The translations under genes were made by a program, and so were the position numbers. From Prorocentrum cordatum (lineage: Eukaryota > Sar > Dinophyceae > Prorocentrales > Prorocentraceae), in the NCBI GenBank assembly GCA_963575745.1, contig CAUYUJ010016471.1, positions 368,504 to 432,503 on the forward strand: a stretch of 64,000 bases of DNA, in the 5' to 3' direction. How positions within the stretch are numbered: the stretch's first letter is position 1; every line of letters begins with the position of its first letter. Under the pieces are notes generated by a model, which worked only from the letters and a program-made list of their open reading frames with translations, searched no databases and was not told the DNA's origin. This document shows, piece by piece, positions 61,001 to 64,000 of this stretch.

Positions 61001-64000
61001 GCCGCCCCCCCCCCCTCGGAGGGCGCGGGGATGACCGCCGACGCCGCCAGCGACGGCGCCCAGGGGGAGGCACCTGACCCCTCGGGCGCCGCCGAGAGCA
61101 GCATTGAAGCTGCTCTCGCCAGCGGAGAGCGTCGCGGGCCTCGCAACGCGCTCTTCGCTGACAGCGAACGGCCTCTCGCGTCCTCGGCAGACGCCACGCC
61201 AAAAGCGTCTGCCTCCGCGGAGGGCGGCTCGCCCGGCCCCGACCCTGGCGCCGCCAGCGCAGGATCGGCTCCCCAGGCCGCCAAGCGTGCTCCGCCACTG
61301 GCCCTCCGCTCCAAGGCCGCGGCGGCCCCTCCGCCTGCTATCGGGGTGGGCTCGTCGCGCGTCGGCTCGCGGGAAGCGCCAAAGGGGGCCTCAGCAGCTA
61401 CCCCCCGCACCTTCCAGCGAGCGGCCAGGGTGAGCGCCTCTCGCCAACTGCTTGGCGTAGTGGACGGGGCCTCGCGCGGCACAATTGAGGCCGCCTTCAG
61501 GCGCCAGTCCCTAGTCTACCATCCAGACAGGACTCCCGCGCACCTGGGCGCCGACGAGCGAGCAGCCCGCGCGCTGAAGTGGAAGCAGCTCTGTGACGCC
61601 AAGTCAGTGTTGCTCCAGGCCGTCTCGCAGGCCGCCGCGCCGCCCGATGTTCCTAGCACGGGCGGCGACGGCCCTGCCGCCCGCGCCTACGCCCGGGCCA
61701 AGGCGGCAGGAAAGGGCGCCCGCAAGGGCAAGCTGGCTCCAGGGTCGACCATGGCCCTTCAGGCGCTCGAAGAGGCGGTCTCCTCGCGGGTCGCCCTTGC
61801 GAGCGCCGAGCTGGCCCCTCGGGCTGCCCTCCCCGCCTCGGGCGCGCCTCTCCCGAGGGGCGGGGTTTCGTCTGCCCTCGCGACGCGGGCGGCTGAGTCG
61901 GATGCCACCCTCGTCTCCGCCGTGTCGCGCGGCCGCGTGGAGCTCGACGCACTCCGCACCGCGCGTGCCGACGCCACCAGGCGCACGGTGCAGGCTCCTG
62001 CACGCGGCGAAGGAGAGCGTGCCGTCGCTCGTGCCGAGCTCGCGGAAGGGATGGCCGATCGCGCCTACTTCCGACGCGTGCGCGAGGCCGCCAGTCGAGA
62101 GGCCGCGGGCTTGCCGCGCACTGCTCCCGTCCAGCTGGGTCGGGATTGGCGCAAGACCTTGCGCGCCGTCCTGCACAACGCTGAGGTCTCGACGGGCCTC
62201 GCCATCGCAGAACGTGCCGCTCGTGCTGGGGACGCACCCGCGTCGTCCACTGGCCGCTCCTTGGCCGAGGTGGAGGCTGAGGACCCGCGCGCCTTGGCAA
62301 GGCCCGCCGACGACCCTGCGTCCAGCTTCAGCCGTCGTGAGCGGCGCGCGGTCCGCGCCCGCCTGGGCCCGCGGGATGAAGCGGTCGAGGACCAGCCCAA
62401 CCGCGGTGGTCACGCGCCGCACTCCGCCTCGCGCACGGGCGCCGCGCGCACCAGGCGCGCCGCCAGGCAGCGGCGGGCTTCGATGGCGGCGCTCCCCGCC
62501 CCTGAGGGGGGGGCCGCCACGGCGCCTGGCCGCAGGGCGCGTCGCACTGCCAATGCGCGCCGCTGGGCAGGCGCGGCACGCCCCAGCTCCGCCGCGGGAG
62601 TGGGCTCCCCACCGCGGAGCCGCAGCCCTGCCCGCAGCCGTACGCGGTCTCCAAACCCGTACGGGACCGACCGCACCTCTCCCTCGGGGGGCTGCTCGTC
62701 GCCTCCCGTCGACGGCCCGATCTCGCCCGAGGAGCCGTCGGAGCCGCCTGCGGGGGAGGCATCGGAGGGCCCGCACACTCCTGACGGGTCCCCGCCCGCG
62801 AGCGTTCGCAGCCGCTCGAGAGCGGAGCCCGCGTGCGACGAGGACTCTCCGACGGAGCTCGAGGACGTCGTGCTGAGTGCCCTCGCAGACTCCTCGATGG
62901 ACCTCGAGCGCGTCGTGGCGGGCCTGAACCCCGAGGTCCTCCGCCGCCTGCAGGCGGCTTTCCCTCGCCGCTCGGGGGCCTCTCCGCCCGCCGCTCGGGC
63001 CTCGGCTCGCAGTCGCTCTCGGGGCCGCGGCACGCGTCTAGGCTCCGAGACTCCGCGGCCCGTGCCCCCGCCGCCGCCGCCGCCCCCTCACCACTCTGGT
63101 GGGCGTGCGGCGTCGCGATCCCGCGCGTCGACCGCAGGCCAGGGGCTTAGTCGGGCCGTCGCGCGCGGCTCCTCTCGCGCGCCTTCGCGTCAGGCGACGT
63201 CGCCTCGGCGTCGCGAGGTGCGCTCCCCTCGAGTCGCTCCGAAGCGGCGCCCGAGCCCCGCTACTGCGCAGCGGCCAGCCACGTCCCGCCATGATGCGAG
63301 CTCGGGCGACGCCCACGCAGGCAGCTCCCGCGCGGACTCCGCTGCTCAGGCCCCTCCGTCTTCGGTAGGCACGCGCTCCTCCAGCGATGCTGTTGCGGCC
63401 CCGCAGGGCGGAGGGCGTGCCGCCGAGGAAAGGGGGTCTTCGAGCGGCCCCGCGCCTGGCCGAGATTCAGGGCACGAGCTGCATCCCAGCGGCTCCCACA
63501 GCGGCGACGCTGGGAGCGCCGCGGCTGCAGCCTTCGCAGCGCGGCGCACGGCCTCCGCGGCCGTTGAGCAGCCCTTGCCTCCAGGGGCCGCCACCGCCCT
63601 AGCGTGGCGTCTCAACCTCGGCGGTGAGAAGGTCACAGTGGTGAGGTGGGGACCCGCCTGGCAAGCTGCCTTCCAGAGCGCGGCGTCGTGGCTGAGGTCT
63701 TTCGCACCCGCAGGGGCCGCCGAGCCCGAAGGCAGAGATGACCTGCACTGCCTCCTGCAGGCCTTGCACGCCTATAAGCGCCTGTTTCAGACAGGCGGCG
63801 CCGAGCCGATCGACGAAGCCTCGTGGTTGCATCCTTACGTGGCCGCCGTCGAGCCCGAGGCTATCCCCGCGGGCGCTGACCTCCAAGCCATGGGGGCGGG
63901 CGCCATCCGTGGCATCGGGCTCGGCTCAAAGATCGAGCACAGGAGGCGCGCGGGCAAGTTGGCCTGCCTTTTCGACCTTCTGTACCACGTGCAGGACGGT
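58004..64000 (+). CDS. Polyprotein: RT, RNase H, J domain, RS-rich region (3' incomplete)
   Basis: An uninterrupted frame of 1,999 codons, still open at the window end. I chose ATG 58,004 because it lies 2 nt after the previous stop. Residues 1-390 are of unknown fold. RT, about 395-640: LILNPTVVNSR, SCDDLREFYYTF (Asp 484/485), LAMGDNMAVEIANSAHEGVL (motif B position), MLNIDDH (Asp 585/586). RNase H, about 750-945: FGTDASLGWGG (Asp 756), INILETTVYKSL (Glu 857), LLDSKVALGA (Asp 882), VPTDVHRADDPTR (Asp 931). J domain, about 1,146-1,212: RQLLGVVDGASRGTIEAAFR and VYHPDRTP (HPD at 1,173-1,175). Then about 650 residues of disordered Arg/Ser/Pro-rich sequence (RSRSPARSRTRSP), and a folded-looking end from about 1,866 (WGPAWQAAFQSAASWLRSF). 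A protease, integrase or tyrosine recombinase is not seen. Confidence 0.85.
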   Translation, partial: MPLAPAFLEGGPSRGRGTPPQTVCTDAAMAARRVWAQRGREGRNALLQRCCCGPAGRSTFRHHAPRSAPNRPSDPFGHFGRHLPQSSAPPMGPAAPEVGVLAGACSPSSTPAALANVAPFVADLSALLRLFPGANIDITHWAAALSQVGMGARCSLGSFSRSSMRAMDRDDPYLLGPPPRDPWPCPPAPPLGPPPDGLSARRRERWRLRRAARTLAQYSVIALNWLTLGHPSLAPAEARVRATVSPCQEGVRTRIERLCRIAVRLARGGKSDLGRAFAKFDSTEVSLHGLATHVAALEASFTSSSSVPAPMRHCPTSAPSVPGSLASAAAWDSTQVEPFDLKVRASRIKWDYSPVFDPIPFLSDARVREAFINPEEMRLPASEWPAGQKGARVHMDRAELWALLQKWDACGALYLTPASDLAWDEACGAFRVPKDSDYDRLILNPTVVNSRCASISSSTQRLGQGFLLCRLGLAPGEWLAVSCDDLREFYYTFRVPPARARRNALRVRLPSSRFKAFRAWRPELEGVDVAPCLNALAMGDNMAVEIANSAHEGVLHSFGALRPHEQVVHRSPFPRGPFVEMLNIDDHTGFQKLSWHGSAPRPDDPCRRDREVFAACDAGYPRVGLIQHPGKRARGETHKVVVGAEVEGRIGIVCAPLVRTVALCRLTLIQIYLGITTRSLLASLVGCWVQVFLYRRPMLAIFTHVYNFLSRLATEEGIEYDLPPYVRDELLACTFLAFTAITDLRAQPCPEVFGTDASLGWGGVVRAPISPQLSAELWRRSEHGGWHTILHNRSLLAVLSRGVPLGPELTQLHRDLGLPSIEPPVAPRWVTELSEALRFRLAYKWEFRMPRHINILETTVYKSLCKYCCIRLPDSRIPVLLDSKVALGATAHGRSSSPGLSHVLSTTLPYVIGGGLYMGGMYVPTDVHRADDPTRNRAVRPPSRDPPAWLVEAERGEFTRFDCIAYADSRSSFPTCLWGRFVAQLVARGPEGLLSHRWAAAPPPSEGAGMTADAASDGAQGEAPDPSGAAESSIEAALASGERRGPRNALFADSERPLASSADATPKASASAEGGSPGPDPGAASAGSAPQAAKRAPPLALRSKAAAAPPPAIGVGSSRVGSREAPKGASAATPRTFQRAARVSASRQLLGVVDGASRGTIEAAFRRQSLVYHPDRTPAHLGADERAARALKWKQLCDAKSVLLQAVSQAAAPPDVPSTGGDGPAARAYARAKAAGKGARKGKLAPGSTMALQALEEAVSSRVALASAELAPRAALPASGAPLPRGGVSSALATRAAESDATLVSAVSRGRVELDALRTARADATRRTVQAPARGEGERAVARAELAEGMADRAYFRRVREAASREAAGLPRTAPVQLGRDWRKTLRAVLHNAEVSTGLAIAERAARAGDAPASSTGRSLAEVEAEDPRALARPADDPASSFSRRERRAVRARLGPRDEAVEDQPNRGGHAPHSASRTGAARTRRAARQRRASMAALPAPEGGAATAPGRRARRTANARRWAGAARPSSAAGVGSPPRSRSPARSRTRSPNPYGTDRTSPSGGCSSPPVDGPISPEEPSEPPAGEASEGPHTPDGSPPASVRSRSRAEPACDEDSPTELEDVVLSALADSSMDLERVVAGLNPEVLRRLQAAFPRRSGASPPAARASARSRSRGRGTRLGSETPRPVPPPPPPPPHHSGGRAASRSRASTAGQGLSRAVARGSSRAPSRQATSPRRREVRSPRVAPKRRPSPATAQRPATSRHDASSGDAHAGSSRADSAAQAPPSSVGTRSSSDAVAAPQGGGRAAEERGSSSGPAPGRDSGHELHPSGSHSGDAGSAAAAAFAARRTASAAVEQPLPPGAATALAWRLNLGGEKVTVVRWGPAWQAAFQSAASWLRSFAPAGAAEPEGRDDLHCLLQALHAYKRLFQTGGAEPIDEASWLHPYVAAVEPEAIPAGADLQAMGAGAIRGIGLGSKIEHRRRAGKLACLFDLLYHVQDG
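58127..58176 (+). repeat. 50-bp direct repeat, left copy
   Basis: Matches 63,364-63,413 at 47 of 50 positions, with 34 identical bases running from GCGCTCCTCC to GCCCCGCAGGG. The two copies are 5,237 bp apart, which is not a multiple of three, so the polyprotein frame reads them differently. Confidence 0.9.
61439..61640 (+). other. J-domain coding segment within the polyprotein
   Basis: Encodes the L-L-G-V helix I step, TIEAAFRRQSL (helix II), the HPD loop (61,520-61,528) and ALKWKQLCDAKSVLL (helix III-like). HPD is the tripeptide that stimulates Hsp70 ATPase in DnaJ proteins, which suggests recruitment of a host Hsp70. Confidence 0.85.
63364..63413 (+). repeat. 50-bp direct repeat, right copy
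   Basis: In the polyprotein frame this encodes TRSSSDAVAAPQGG within the Ser/Arg-rich region. In the left copy the same peptide is encoded one frame away (MRSSSDAVAAPQGG, in an overlapping 209-codon ORF). Confidence 0.9.

Larger units (their letters stand above)
55537..64000 (+). mobile_element. Three-ORF retroelement with RT-RNase H-J domain polyprotein, partial
   Basis: Three plus-strand ORFs are packed with a stop/start overlap and a 2-nt gap. They encode a small membrane protein, a Gag-like protein and a polyprotein with RT and RNase H. No internal stop or frameshift breaks any of them, in contrast to every other element in the window, so this copy is probably young. The left boundary is unknown (a CCT tract lies just upstream) and the right end is outside the window. 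The RNase H-linked RT with a MGD motif B and IDDH motif C resembles DIRS/Pat-like elements more than LINEs. No tyrosine recombinase or integrase is visible within the window, so the class is unproven. Confidence 0.7.

Overview
This window is nuclear DNA from a dinoflagellate. The strongest evidence is two tandem copies, one intact and one truncated, of the dinoflagellate trans-splicing leader (SL) on the minus strand at 54,706-54,741, directly upstream of a LINE retrotransposon. Very high GC, kilobase satellites, long trinucleotide tracts and several retroelement families fit that assignment. I cannot name the species. I recognise no ordinary single-copy host gene, rRNA or tRNA.

Layout. 1-6 kb: degenerate CCAAGAGG/CTTGGG repeat blocks, microsatellites, and a broken zinc-ribbon coding relic that may derive from a Helitron (2.6-3.8 kb). 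6.3-9.4 kb: an ~82-bp satellite running into a 90-bp satellite inside a duplicated module. 10.3-12.0 kb: a composite repeat (copy A), followed by the second copy of the 90-bp satellite module (12.1-13.7 kb). 13.8-19.5 kb: GC-rich sequence, short tandem repeats and another CTTGGG block. 19.5-27.6 kb: an array of ~1.2-kb units carrying GC hairpins, with one inverted unit and an interruption by two CTTGGG blocks. 28-32 kb: polypyrimidine tracts and an exact 102-bp satellite. 34-46.5 kb: decayed Ty1/copia and LINE coding relics. 47-48.7 kb: trinucleotide repeats around a 100-N assembly gap. 48.7-54.8 kb: composite repeat copy B, split by a 5.3-kb LINE inserted on the minus strand. 55.5-64.0 kb: a three-ORF plus-strand element that looks intact and runs off the window.

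Two regions deserve most attention. The LINE shows its mechanism directly: SL relics at the 5' end, a short A tail, an 11-bp target-site duplication, and a paralogous empty site at ~11.96 kb. It encodes a RanBP2-type zinc-finger/coiled-coil ORF1, an APE endonuclease, a reverse transcriptase (RT) and an RNase H, all now frameshifted.

The 55.5-64 kb element has three tightly packed ORFs: a small membrane protein, a Gag-like protein, and a polyprotein of at least 1,999 codons. The first stop overlaps the next start (TGATG), and the second junction has a 2-nt gap. The polyprotein carries an RT, an RNase H with a full D-E-D-D set, a J domain with HPD, an Arg/Ser-rich region and an unknown C-terminal domain. 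The RT-RNase H-J-domain fusion in closely packed ORFs is the best candidate here for an undescribed system.
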